Source of the DNA: Bacteroidales bacterium H5
GTDB taxonomy: Bacteria; Bacteroidota; Bacteroidia; Bacteroidales; Muribaculaceae
NCBI GenBank assembly: GCA_001701225.1
Contig: DAAQ01000017.1
Span: forward strand, 12,248 to 76,247
Reading direction: 5' to 3'
Length of the DNA: 64,000 nt
This document shows positions 34,834 through 43,525 of the stretch, piece by piece. The notes under the pieces are model-generated. The model ran no database searches. It was not told where the DNA came from and worked only from the letters and a program-made list of their open reading frames with translations. Made by a program: the position numbers and the translations under genes. Positions within the stretch are counted from its first letter, which is position 1. Each line of letters starts with the position of its first letter.

Positions 34834-34859
34834 AAAGAGCTGTCGTCAGACAGCTCTTT
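34834..34859 (+). terminator. terminator of the DUF3800 gene
   Basis: AAAGAGCTGTC, loop GTCA, GACAGCTCTTT: a perfect 11-bp stem 7 nt after the stop codon. Flanking A- and T-runs make it usable in both directions. Confidence 0.88.
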
Positions 34860-35253
34860 CCGACCGGGCGAAACCGATCCCTAAAATCGTTGCTATTGCA
34901 AGCGAAGTATTTCTTTAAAGAGGAAACTACCCTTTGTGAATGCAAAAATAATAAATATTCCGTACATTTACAAAAATTGAACATAATATTGGATGAAAAA
35001 GTTTTTCAAAATGTTGTGATAAAGGGTGTAATGGAATTCCTCATTAAATCATGTATCAGGGCTTCATGGCTCTTCTGATGTCGGTAACTTTGTGTCCTGC
35101 GGAGTGGGGTGGTAGCTATGTCGCGCGTGTTTGTCGGCAGTCGCGAGGCAACGGAATAACCATAGACACATATCAAGTCCGCAGAGCGATGGTGTGGGGC
35201 TCGGGGCGAAATATCAGTATGGGCATCGAAGACGTCCGCTAATGTGAGGCTGT
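34860..35253. repeat. gene-free stretch with a degenerate palindromic repeat (copy B)
   Basis: The first 200 bases are AT-rich with no visible signal. From about 35178 to 35238 the sequence resembles 57897-57957: CCGCAGAGCGATGGTGTGGG and GCATCGAAGACGTCC match CCGCAGGGCGATGGTATGGG and GCCTCGAAGAGGTCC. It is a decayed copy of the repeat family found at 12.8 and 57.9 kb. No gene is visible. Confidence 0.45.
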
Positions 35254-35639
35254 TTAGTTGGAAGAATCGCTGAGGTTATCACGATTATATATCTCCTCGT
35301 ATTCCGTGATTATCCGCTCGATGTCGTATTTCAGTTCTGGGATATGTCGTTTTACCAAGCTCCATAAGAATTCCGGGTGTACATTGTCGTAGGCATGTAT
35401 TATTCTGTTGCGGGTGTCAATAATGGCTCTCGCATTCGGAATTGCTACGGATGAATCGGTTTTTTTGATTCTGTTGATGGCCTCACCCATTATTTCCACC
35501 TTTCTTTCAACCACACATCTTCGCATGATGTCTTTTTCAAACAAATCAAATCTGTTTGGATAATCTACGAAGCAACTTTGCATATCGTTGATTGCGTCTA
35601 TCACGTCTGAAGATATTTAAGGATTTCCTCAGCAGCCAT
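35254..35639 (-). pseudogene. hepT: HepT-like HEPN toxin, apparently frameshifted near its start
   Basis: The HEPN RNase body is intact: EIMGEAINRIKK followed by RNRIIHAY, the Rx4HxY catalytic motif, and ...HIPELKYDIERIITEYEEI. The long frame begins only at a GTG (35604). Upstream in another frame is ATG GCT GCT GAG (35639), overlapping the mntA stop by 11 nt, the usual junction of such pairs. It encodes MAAEEILKYLQT and then stops. One extra base before ACG would join it as YLQDVIDAIND, a natural first HEPN helix. So the gene probably lost one base near 35606. Translation from the GTG, or a sequencing error, remains possible. Confidence 0.7.
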
Positions 35640-35937
35640 AAATCATCTGTTTTGTGCGGTTGACATTGGCGATGAAATATTTGTTGCGCAAGCCTCTTTC
35701 TTCAATAAGGTCGACTTTTCGGTTGAAAAGCATCTCCAGCGCGTCACGGAATCCATAGTAATTGGAGACATAATCAAACCTGTCGTGGTCTACCGGCTCA
35801 AAATCGACAAGCAGGTCTACATCACTGTTGTCATTGAACCTGTCTGTGAGGATAGAGCCAAAGACAGCCAAAGACTTGACCTTGTACTGGCGGCACAGGT
35901 CGATGATTCGTTGCAGATTCAGTTCTATCAGTTTCAT
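35629..35937 (-). CDS. mntA: MntA-like nucleotidyltransferase antitoxin
   Basis: A 102-residue minimal nucleotidyltransferase. The signature GSx10DxD is complete (Gly27, Ser28, Asp39, Asp41 in FGSILTDRFNDNSDVDLLVD), and the third acidic residue is probably in KVDLIEER. Characterised MntA proteins inactivate HepT by adding AMP to a tyrosine near its RNase motif (Tyr72 of the residual HepT frame, in HAY). The ATG at 35937 gives the standard N-terminus MKLIELNLQRI; the open frame extends 28 codons upstream without similarity. The hepT reading overlaps its end. Confidence 0.85.
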   Translation of the reverse strand: MKLIELNLQRIIDLCRQYKVKSLAVFGSILTDRFNDNSDVDLLVDFEPVDHDRFDYVSNYYGFRDALEMLFNRKVDLIEERGLRNKYFIANVNRTKQMIYGC

Positions 35938-36034
35938 AGACAGTAGGATTGCAGATGCAAAGATAGTGATTCTTATTGAAATGTAAACGTTCGTTTGTTG
36001 AAAATCGTTCTGCATTTCCATGTGAGGGACGAAA

Positions 36035-36060
36035 AAAGGTCCGGCGGGGGCCGGACCTTT
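36035..36060 (-). terminator. terminator of tRNA-Gly
   Basis: On the minus strand AAAGGTCCGGC, 4-nt loop, GCCGGACCTTT, then TTTTTTC. A perfect 11-bp stem just after the tRNA. Confidence 0.88.
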
Positions 36061-36063
36061 CAG

Positions 36064-36136
36064 AGCGGTAAACGGGGCTCGAACCCGCGACCCTCAGCTT
36101 GGGAAGCTGATGCTCTACCAACTGAGCTACTACCGC
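36064..36136 (-). tRNA. tRNA-Gly (anticodon CCC)
   Basis: A 73-nt cloverleaf on the minus strand. The acceptor stem GCGGTAG pairs with TTTACCGC at the 3' end (one wobble), the D-arm contains AGCTCAGTTGGTAGAGC, the anticodon loop is TTCCCAA (CCC), the T-loop is TTCGAGC, and the discriminator is T as in bacterial glycine tRNAs. CCA is not encoded. Confidence 0.92.
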
Positions 36137-36269
36137 GTTTGCTCGGCACAAAGTTATGAAACTTTTTATTTCCCGCCAAGAAATCGGAGCGAAAAAATGG
36201 CGAAAAAAGATTTATTCAAGTATTTTTGGTTAAATAATGTTAATAATAGGGATTTTCTCGACTTTTTAC

Positions 36270-36300
36270 TTGCATTGTTTGTTACATAGGTGTAACTTTG
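36270..36300 (+). promoter_or_regulatory. promoter of small RNA copy 2
   Basis: TTG, 20 nt, TAACTTTG (36293-36300). The predicted start is near 36304, at the first base of the region conserved with copy 1. Confidence 0.65.
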
Positions 36301-36303
36301 CAT

Positions 36304-36371
36304 CAAGTTTTTCATGGTATTAGATTTAAGGTAAGAAAGTTATTCGTCGTGATGACGGGTAATTTTTTTTG
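36304..36371 (+). ncRNA. small RNA, copy 2 of a duplicated gene
   Basis: About 68 nt, nearly identical to the minus-strand segment 5568-5633: AGTTTTTCATGG, TATTAGATTTAAGGTAAGAA and the terminator stem. Here the stem is TTATTCGTC (36340-36348), loop GTGAT, GACGGGTAA (36354-36362), then eight Ts. Differences from copy 1 fall in the first bases, at a two-base swap (AG for GA) before the stem, and at one stem position where U-A becomes U-G. It lies between tRNA-Gly and speA, in opposite orientation to the tRNA. It ends 46 nt before the speA -7 box, so it is not simply the speA leader. Confidence 0.72.
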
Positions 36372-36416
36372 TCCCTGTTTTTTCCTTGAATAGACTTAAG
36401 TTTGGCAATTTTTTTA

Positions 36417-36424
36417 TAACTTTG
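36417..36424 (+). promoter_or_regulatory. -7 box of speA
   Basis: TAACTTTG, giving a leader of about 53 nt. TTTG occurs 12 nt upstream, too close for the normal spacing. Confidence 0.45.
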
Positions 36425-36480
36425 CCACCTACATACTCTATCAATAACTAATTGAAAAATAAAATTCTGACATTCAGCCG

Positions 36481-38382
36481 ATGAGAAGATGGCGCATTGA
36501 GGACAGCGAGGAGCTGTACAACATCCAGGGATGGGGACGCAAGTATTTCTCCATCAATCAGAAGGGCCATGTGGCCGTGACTGCGCGCGAGGGGTATGCC
36601 TCGGTCGACCTGCGCGAGGTGATGGACGAACTCCAGGTCAAGGACATCACGTCGCCCGTGCTCCTGAGGTTTCCTGACATTCTCGACAACCGTATCGAGA
36701 AGATCTCAAAGTGTTTTGCCACGGCATCAGAGCAGTATGAATATACCGGTCAGAACTATATAATCTATCCCATCAAGGTCAACCAGATGCGCCCTGTGGT
36801 CGAGGAGATTGTCACACATGGCGAGAAGTTCAACATCGGTCTGGAGGCCGGTTCCAAGCCCGAGCTCCATGCCGTGCTGGCCACCAACATCAAGGAGAAC
36901 GCCCTGATAATCTGCAACGGATACAAGGACCAGACCTATATCGAGCTTGCTTTGCTGGCCCAGAAGATGGGACGCCGCATCTATCTTGTTGTCGAGAAGC
37001 TGAACGAGCTGCGTATCATAGCCGACGTGGCACGCCGCATCGGCATCAACCCCAACATAGGCATACGTATCAAGCTGGCCTCGTCCGGCTCGGGCAAGTG
37101 GGAGACCAGCGGTGGCGACCAGTCGAAATTCGGCCTGAACTCGTCAGAGCTGCTCGAGGCCCTCGATTTTCTCGAGCGCCACGACATGAAGCACTGCCTC
37201 AAGCTGATACATTTCCATATCGGCAGCCAGATCACCAAGATACGCCTGATAAAGAATGCTATCCGAGAGGCCACACAGTTCTATGTGCAGCTATCCAACA
37301 TGGGCTTCGATGTAGATTTCATGGATATCGGCGGAGGTCTGGGCGTCGACTATGACGGCACCCGCAATTCGGCCTCGGGCTCGTCGATGAACTATTCGAT
37401 ACAGGAGTATGCCAACGATGCCGTCTCGGCCATTGTCGATGCCTGTGTCAAGAACGGCCTCAAGCAGCCCAATATCATCAACGAGAGCGGCCGCTCGCTC
37501 ACGGCCCATCACTCGGTGCTCGTGTTCGAGGTGCTCGAGACGACACAGCTCCCTATATGGAAAGACTCTAAGGAAATCGGCCCCGACGACCACGAGCTGG
37601 TGCGCGAGCTCTATGAGATATGGGACCGTCTTGACCAGCAGCGCAGTCTCGAGTCGTGGCACGACGCCCTGCAGATACGCGAGGAGGCACTTGACCTTTT
37701 CAGCCTCGGACTGCTCGACCTGCGCACCCGCGCCCAGATCGAGGAGCTGTTCTGGAGCATAGCGCGAGAAATCGGCGACATCGCCGCCGGAATGCGCCAT
37801 GCCCCCGAGGAACTGCGCAAGGTGAGCAAGATGATTCCCGACAAGTATTTCTGCAATTTCTCTCTGTTCCAGTCTCTTACCGATTCGTGGGCCATCGACC
37901 AGGTATTCCCCATAATACCCCTGTCGCGTCTCGACGAGAAGCCTACGAAGACCTGTACCATCCAGGACATCACCTGCGACAGTGACGGCAAGATTGCCAA
38001 TTTCATAACCCACGGCGGCTCGACCTCGGGCGCGCTCCCCGTACACGCCGTCAAGCCCGGCGAGCCATACTATCTCGGTGTGTTCCTCGTGGGGGCATAT
38101 CAGGAGATTCTCGGCGATATGCACAACCTCTTCGGCGACACCAATGCCGTGCATATCTCGGTCTACAAAGACCGCTATGAGATAGACCGCATCATCGATG
38201 GCGAGACTGTGGCCGATGTGCTCGACTATGTGCAGTTCAATCCTAAGAAACTTGTCCGCAACGTCGAGGCATGGGTGACCGCCGCCATGAAGGAGGGCAA
38301 GATTTCGCCCGAGGAGGGTAGGGAGTTCCTGAGCAACTACCGCTCGGGCCTCTACGGCTATACATACATCGAAAAAGACTGA
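36481..38382 (+). CDS. speA: biosynthetic arginine decarboxylase
   Basis: A 633-residue PLP enzyme converting arginine to agmatine, the first step of putrescine and spermidine synthesis in Bacteroidales. The cofactor lysine is Lys99 in YIIYPIKVNQM. The barrel shows IRIKLASSGSGKWETSGGD, LIHFHIGSQI and MDIGGGLGVDYDG. The C-terminal domain holds the active-site cysteine region (ITCDSDGKI, HGGSTSGALPVH). Full length. truA follows after 6 nt. Confidence 0.95.
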   Translation: MRRWRIEDSEELYNIQGWGRKYFSINQKGHVAVTAREGYASVDLREVMDELQVKDITSPVLLRFPDILDNRIEKISKCFATASEQYEYTGQNYIIYPIKVNQMRPVVEEIVTHGEKFNIGLEAGSKPELHAVLATNIKENALIICNGYKDQTYIELALLAQKMGRRIYLVVEKLNELRIIADVARRIGINPNIGIRIKLASSGSGKWETSGGDQSKFGLNSSELLEALDFLERHDMKHCLKLIHFHIGSQITKIRLIKNAIREATQFYVQLSNMGFDVDFMDIGGGLGVDYDGTRNSASGSSMNYSIQEYANDAVSAIVDACVKNGLKQPNIINESGRSLTAHHSVLVFEVLETTQLPIWKDSKEIGPDDHELVRELYEIWDRLDQQRSLESWHDALQIREEALDLFSLGLLDLRTRAQIEELFWSIAREIGDIAAGMRHAPEELRKVSKMIPDKYFCNFSLFQSLTDSWAIDQVFPIIPLSRLDEKPTKTCTIQDITCDSDGKIANFITHGGSTSGALPVHAVKPGEPYYLGVFLVGAYQEILGDMHNLFGDTNAVHISVYKDRYEIDRIIDGETVADVLDYVQFNPKKLVRNVEAWVTAAMKEGKISPEEGREFLSNYRSGLYGYTYIEKD

Positions 38383-38388
38383 CCCGCA

Positions 38389-39138
38389 GTGCCACGCTAT
38401 TTCATGCGCCTGAGCTACAGGGGCGAGCCGTTTCACGGCTGGCAGACCCAGCCGGGCGCAGTGACTGTGCAGCAGACCGTCGAGGAAGCCCTTGGCCGCG
38501 TCTTGCGCCGCCCTGTTCCGATAGTCGGGGCGGGACGCACCGACGCCGGGGTTAACGCGCGCCTGATGGTGGCCCATTTCGACACCCCCGGGCCTCTGGG
38601 CATGGAACCCGTGAGGCTTGTGGGTGCCCTCAATGCCATGACAGGGCGTGACATAGCCATACATTCGGTCGAGGAGGTCGCGCCCGACCTACACGCCCGT
38701 TTCTCGGCAACCTCGAGGACCTATCATTACTATGCGCTCCCCGGCACCTCGGCCTTCCTGTATCCACTCTGTTGGAAGGCTCCCGCCAACCTCGACTATG
38801 AGGCCATGAACCGTGCGGCGGCGCTATTGCTCGAGACCGAGGATTTCACCTCGTTCGCCAAGCTGCATTCAGACGCCAAGACCAATATCTGCCATGTCAC
38901 GCGGGCCGAGTGGGTGTCCTGGCACACGTTCGAGGGCACCGAGGGGCATGTGTTCATCATCACCGCCGACCGTTTCCTGCGCAATATGGTGCGGGCTGTC
39001 GTCGGCACCCTGGTCGAGGTAGGACGGGGCAAGCTCACCGTCGACGGATTCGCCCGTGTCATCGCACGCCGCGACCGTTGCGCCGCCGGTACCTCCATGC
39101 CCCCCCAGGCCCTCTACCTCTGGGATGTGACATACTGA
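38389..39138 (+). CDS. truA: tRNA pseudouridine(38-40) synthase
   Basis: A 249-residue enzyme making pseudouridine in the anticodon arm. The catalytic aspartate is Asp52 in GAGRTDAGVNA. Other TruA signatures are FHGWQTQPGAVTVQ and RFLRNMVRAVVGTLVEVGRG. Initiation is at GTG (38389), because family members begin a few residues before YFMRLSYRG and the next ATG would remove the first strand. It is probably cotranscribed with speA. Confidence 0.93.
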   Translation: MPRYFMRLSYRGEPFHGWQTQPGAVTVQQTVEEALGRVLRRPVPIVGAGRTDAGVNARLMVAHFDTPGPLGMEPVRLVGALNAMTGRDIAIHSVEEVAPDLHARFSATSRTYHYYALPGTSAFLYPLCWKAPANLDYEAMNRAAALLLETEDFTSFAKLHSDAKTNICHVTRAEWVSWHTFEGTEGHVFIITADRFLRNMVRAVVGTLVEVGRGKLTVDGFARVIARRDRCAAGTSMPPQALYLWDVTY

Positions 39139-39261
39139 TTCAAACGTCCACGCACGGGGGGCGCGGTAGGTTCTCGAAGCCCTGCGGCGACGCTTTGGGA
39201 AAACGCCGGGAGATATATGTTAAAAAATCATTAGCCGTAAGGGGGTGTCGGGAATTTTGCG

Positions 39262-39269
39262 TAACTTTG
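39262..39269 (+). promoter_or_regulatory. -7 box of dnaE
   Basis: TAACTTTG, with a predicted leader of about 21 nt to the ATG at 39294. No TTTG at normal distance. Confidence 0.45.
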
Positions 39270-39293
39270 AGCATCTTTTCCCGTATATCTGCC

Positions 39294-42200
39294 ATGACTG
39301 ATTTTGTCCATCTCCACGTCCATAGCCAGTATTCGCTGCTCGACGGCCAGGCATCGGTGACGGGCCTTGTAGACAAGGCCCTTGCATTGGGTATGCCGGG
39401 CTTTGCCCTCACCGACCACGGCAACATGTTTGGCGTCAAGGAGCTGGCAAACTATGTCAATAAGCTCAAGGGCAAGTATAAGGGCAAGATTGCCGAGGCG
39501 CGCAAGCGTCTCGAGGAGGCCGCGACCCCCGAGGAGGCCGAGGCCATACGTCCCGAGGTAGAGGCAGAGATTGCCAAACTGGAGAAGAAGCTTGAGTTCA
39601 AGCCCATATTCGGCTGCGAGATGTATGTGGCCATGGGCTCGCTCAACGACCGTTCGGACAAGACCGACAAGGGACGCCACCTTGTCGTGCTGGCCAAGAA
39701 CCTCAAGGGATACAAGAACCTAATCAAGATTGTCTCCCAGGCCCATACCGAGGGATTCTATCATCATCCCCGCACCGACAAGCAGGCTCTGGCATCGCAC
39801 CGCGAGGGGCTCATCGTCTGCTCGGCCTGTCTGGGCGGCGAGCTGCCCAGGCTCATAATGTCGGGCGACATCCCCGGAGCCGAGAAGGCCATGCTGTGGT
39901 ATAAGGAGACATTCGGCGACGACTATTATGTCGAGCTGCAGCGCCATCCGACCAATATCCCCGGCGCCAACCGCGAGACATTCGAGATGCAGCAGAAGGT
40001 CAATCCCGTGCTCATCGAGCTTGCACGCAAGCACGGCATCAAGATTATTGCCACCAACGACTCGCATTTCATCAATGCCGAGGATGCCGAGGCCCACGAC
40101 CGCCTCATCTGCATCTCGACCAACAACTATCTGACCGACCCCGGCCGCATGCGCTACACGCACCAGGAGTGGTTCAAGAGTCAGGACGAGATGGCCGCCC
40201 TCTTCCCCGACCTGCCCGAGGCGCTGTCCAATACCAAAGAGATACTTGACAAGGTAGAGATATATTCGATTGACCATCCCCCCATCATGCCCTTCTTCGA
40301 GATTCCGGCCGATTTCGGAACCGAGGAGGAGTATCGCGCACGCCTCACCGAGCAAGACCTGTTCGAGGAGTTCACACGCGACGAGAACGGCAATGTCGTC
40401 CTCTCGCCCGAGGCCGCGCAGAAGAAGATTGAGAAACTGGGCGGTTATGACAAGCTCTACCGCATAAAGTTCGAGGCCGACTACCTGTCGAAACTCGCAT
40501 ACGAGGGTGCCGAGCGCCGCTATGGCTCCCCGCTGACCGACGAGCTCAAGGAGCGCATCAACTTTGAGCTCTATATCATGAAGACCATGGGCTTCCCGGG
40601 ATACTTCCTCATAGTCCAGGACTTCATCAACGTGGCCCGCAAGGACCTCGGGGTCTCCGTGGGCCCGGGACGTGGCTCGGCTGCCGGAAGCGTCGTGGCC
40701 TACTGTCTCGGTATCACGCAGGTCGACCCCATCAAGTATGACCTCCTGTTCGAGCGATTCCTCAACCCCGACCGTATATCCCTCCCCGATATCGACGTCG
40801 ACTTTGACGACGACGGACGTGCCGAGGTACTGCGCTATGTCACCGACCGCTATGGCGAGGAGAAGGTGGCGCACATCATCACCTTCGGCACCATGGCCGC
40901 CAAGTCGGCCATCAAGGATGTGGCACGCGTGGAGCAGCTTCCGCTGCCCGAGAGCAACCGCCTGGCCAACCTCGTGCCCAAGCGCATGCCCGATGGCCCC
41001 GACGGCAAGACCCTCAAGACCAACCTCAAGAACTGCTATCAGTATGTGCCCGAGTTCAGCCAGGAGCTGCACTCGTCCAACCGCCTCATAACTGAGACCC
41101 TCGAGTATGCCCGCCGTCTCGAGGGCAATGTGCGCAACACTGGCGTCCATGCCTGTGGCGTCATCATCTGCCGCGACCCGATCACCGACTGGGTGCCCGT
41201 GGCCACCGCTGTCGACAAGAACCCCGGGTCGAGCGGCAACGACAAGATGATCGTGACCCAGTACGAGGGCTCGATCATCGAGGACACCGGCCTAATCAAG
41301 ATGGACTTCCTCGGCCTCAAGACCCTCTCCATCATCAAGGAGGCCGTACACAACATCAAGATGACCCGCGGCATCGATATAGACATCGACACGATTGATA
41401 TCGAAGACCGCAAGACATTCGAGCTCTACTGTCAGGGCAACACGGTGGGTACCTTCCAGTTTGAGTCGGCCGGCATGCAGAAATATCTGCGCGAGCTGCA
41501 GCCCTCGACATTCGAGGACCTCATTGCCATGAACGCCCTCTACCGTCCGGGCCCGATGGACTATATACCCGATTTCATCGCCCGCAAGCACGGACGCAGC
41601 CCCATCACCTACGATATTCCCGTCATGGAGAAATATCTCAAGGACACATATGGGGTCACGGTATATCAGGAGCAGGTCATGCTGCTGTCGCGTCTGCTGG
41701 CCGGATTCACCCGCGGACAGAGCGACACCCTGCGAAAGGCGATGGGCAAGAAGCTCATCGACAAGATGAACGAGCTCGAAGGCCTCTTCATCAAGGGTGG
41801 CACCGCCAACGGGCACGACCCCAAGGTGCTGGCCAAGATATGGGAGGACTGGAAGAAATTCGCATCATACGCCTTCAACAAGAGCCACGCCACCTGCTAC
41901 TCGTGGGTGGCCTTCCAGACGGCATGGCTCAAGGCCAACTATCCGTCAGAATACATGGCCGCCATCCTCACCCGCAACCGTTCGGACATCACCAAGCTCA
42001 CGGGATTCATGGACGAGTGCAAGCGCATGAAGATACGTGTGCTCGGCCCCGACATCAACGAGAGCTTTATGGAGTTCGGTGTCAACTCGCATGGCGACAT
42101 CCGCTTCGGGCTCGGAGCCATCAAGGGGGTAGGCGAGGGGGTTGTCAGGGCCATCATCGAGGAACGTGACAAGAACGGCCCCTTCGAGAGCGTCTATGAT

Positions 42201-43112
42201 GCCGTCGAACGCATCCCCTCGGGCGCGCTCAACCGCCGCACGTTCGAGAACCTTGTGCTGGCCGGAGCCTTCGACAGCTTCGGCGACCTCAAGCGCGAGG
42301 ACTATATGGGCCAGAGCCCCAAGGGTGACCCCTACAGCGAGATACTTGTCAGGTACGGACAGTCGTTCCAGGCCGACAGGATGTCGTCTGCCATGTCGCT
42401 GTTCGGCGACGACGCCTCGATGGCCACGGCCGGACGTCCGCAGGTCATTCCGTCACCCGAATGGCCCATGGCCACAAAGCTCGAGAAAGAGCGCGAGCTC
42501 GTGGGCATGTATCTCTCGGCCCACCCGCTCGATCCCTACTACATGGAGCTGACCTACGGCACCTCGTGCACCGTCAAGGGGTTCACCGAGTTCAATCCCG
42601 TCGAGGGCGTGCAGCTCACCTTCGGAGGCATGGTGGTCGATTTCCAGCAGCGCCAGGGCAAGAGCGGCATGTTCGGCATACTCAAGGTCGAGGATTTCAC
42701 CGGCTCGGCCGAGTTCATGCTGTTCGGCCAGACCTTCATAGATTTCCACAACTACGGCGTGCCCGGCACACCCGTCATCATCAGCGGACAGTATCAGCGA
42801 CGGTTCGCCAACTCCGAGCTGCGTTTCAACATCACCAACATCCGGCTGCTTGCCGATGTCAGGGGCTCGCTCGTGCGCGGCATCACCATAGATCTTCCCA
42901 CCGACCGCATCACGCCGCACCTGCGCTCGCTGCTGGCCGACCGTATGGCCGAGGTCAATGAGCCCGACAAGGGGGGCGAGCTCGCATTCAGGATATTCGA
43001 TCCCACCATCAACCGGTCGCTTAACCTCAGCTCGTCGCGCCGCATCCCGGTAGACCGCAAGCTGGTCGAGGCGCTGTCCGAGGAAGACATAACATTCTCA
43101 ATCGAAAAATAA
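39294..43112 (+). CDS. dnaE: DNA polymerase III alpha subunit
   Basis: A 1272-residue replicative polymerase of the DnaE1 type. The PHP domain opens the protein (FVHLHVHSQYSLLDG). The polymerase core shows GPGRGSAAGSVVAYCLGI, the catalytic aspartates in LPDIDVDFDDDGR, and DFLGLKTLSII. Helix-hairpin-helix and OB-fold regions follow (FGGMVVDFQQRQGKSGMFG). An open frame runs back through truA to 38910, but the promoter and the standard PHP start fix MTDFVHLH. A thioredoxin gene follows after 32 nt. Confidence 0.96.
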   Translation: MTDFVHLHVHSQYSLLDGQASVTGLVDKALALGMPGFALTDHGNMFGVKELANYVNKLKGKYKGKIAEARKRLEEAATPEEAEAIRPEVEAEIAKLEKKLEFKPIFGCEMYVAMGSLNDRSDKTDKGRHLVVLAKNLKGYKNLIKIVSQAHTEGFYHHPRTDKQALASHREGLIVCSACLGGELPRLIMSGDIPGAEKAMLWYKETFGDDYYVELQRHPTNIPGANRETFEMQQKVNPVLIELARKHGIKIIATNDSHFINAEDAEAHDRLICISTNNYLTDPGRMRYTHQEWFKSQDEMAALFPDLPEALSNTKEILDKVEIYSIDHPPIMPFFEIPADFGTEEEYRARLTEQDLFEEFTRDENGNVVLSPEAAQKKIEKLGGYDKLYRIKFEADYLSKLAYEGAERRYGSPLTDELKERINFELYIMKTMGFPGYFLIVQDFINVARKDLGVSVGPGRGSAAGSVVAYCLGITQVDPIKYDLLFERFLNPDRISLPDIDVDFDDDGRAEVLRYVTDRYGEEKVAHIITFGTMAAKSAIKDVARVEQLPLPESNRLANLVPKRMPDGPDGKTLKTNLKNCYQYVPEFSQELHSSNRLITETLEYARRLEGNVRNTGVHACGVIICRDPITDWVPVATAVDKNPGSSGNDKMIVTQYEGSIIEDTGLIKMDFLGLKTLSIIKEAVHNIKMTRGIDIDIDTIDIEDRKTFELYCQGNTVGTFQFESAGMQKYLRELQPSTFEDLIAMNALYRPGPMDYIPDFIARKHGRSPITYDIPVMEKYLKDTYGVTVYQEQVMLLSRLLAGFTRGQSDTLRKAMGKKLIDKMNELEGLFIKGGTANGHDPKVLAKIWEDWKKFASYAFNKSHATCYSWVAFQTAWLKANYPSEYMAAILTRNRSDITKLTGFMDECKRMKIRVLGPDINESFMEFGVNSHGDIRFGLGAIKGVGEGVVRAIIEERDKNGPFESVYDAVERIPSGALNRRTFENLVLAGAFDSFGDLKREDYMGQSPKGDPYSEILVRYGQSFQADRMSSAMSLFGDDASMATAGRPQVIPSPEWPMATKLEKERELVGMYLSAHPLDPYYMELTYGTSCTVKGFTEFNPVEGVQLTFGGMVVDFQQRQGKSGMFGILKVEDFTGSAEFMLFGQTFIDFHNYGVPGTPVIISGQYQRRFANSELRFNITNIRLLADVRGSLVRGITIDLPTDRITPHLRSLLADRMAEVNEPDKGGELAFRIFDPTINRSLNLSSSRRIPVDRKLVEALSEEDITFSIEK

Positions 43113-43144
43113 CATTAACACCAACTTCAAAATAAAACGGAAAA

Positions 43145-43465
43145 ATGACATTCACAGATCAGAACATCCACGACCTGATTGCATCAGGCCAGCCTGTAGT
43201 GATTGATTTCTGGGCCACTTGGTGTGGCCCCTGCGTGCGCATGGCCCCCGTGGTCGAGGAGCTTGCCAAGGAGTATGAGGGCCGCGTGGCCGTGGGCAAG
43301 TACAATATCGAGGAGGAGAACGACCTCACCGCCAAGTACCGCATCATGTCCATCCCCACCGTCCTCTTCTTCAAGAACGGCGAGCAGGTACCCTCGCTCC
43401 GTCTTGCCGGCGCACAGCCCAAAGCAACCCTTGAGGAGCGCATCAACCAGCTCCTGGCACTCTGA
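43145..43465 (+). CDS. trxA: thioredoxin
   Basis: A 106-residue classical thioredoxin: FWATWCGPCVRMAPV with the redox pair Cys27 and Cys30, the cis-Pro loop SIPTVLFFKNG, and a glycine-poor C-terminus. It reduces protein disulfides in the cytoplasm, fed by TrxB (encoded at 58.7 kb on the other strand). It has no TAnnTTTG box in the short dnaE gap and is probably transcribed with dnaE. Confidence 0.95.
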   Translation: MTFTDQNIHDLIASGQPVVIDFWATWCGPCVRMAPVVEELAKEYEGRVAVGKYNIEEENDLTAKYRIMSIPTVLFFKNGEQVPSLRLAGAQPKATLEERINQLLAL

Positions 43466-43525
43466 GCCGCATAACACCGGTTAGCCGACCCCAATCATCA
43501 CATTATCATATAACAAATATTATAG

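Noticed and set aside
38910..39293. A long N-terminal extension of DnaE through truA
   Set aside because: The frame is open, but a promoter -7 box and the standard PHP-domain start place initiation at 39294.
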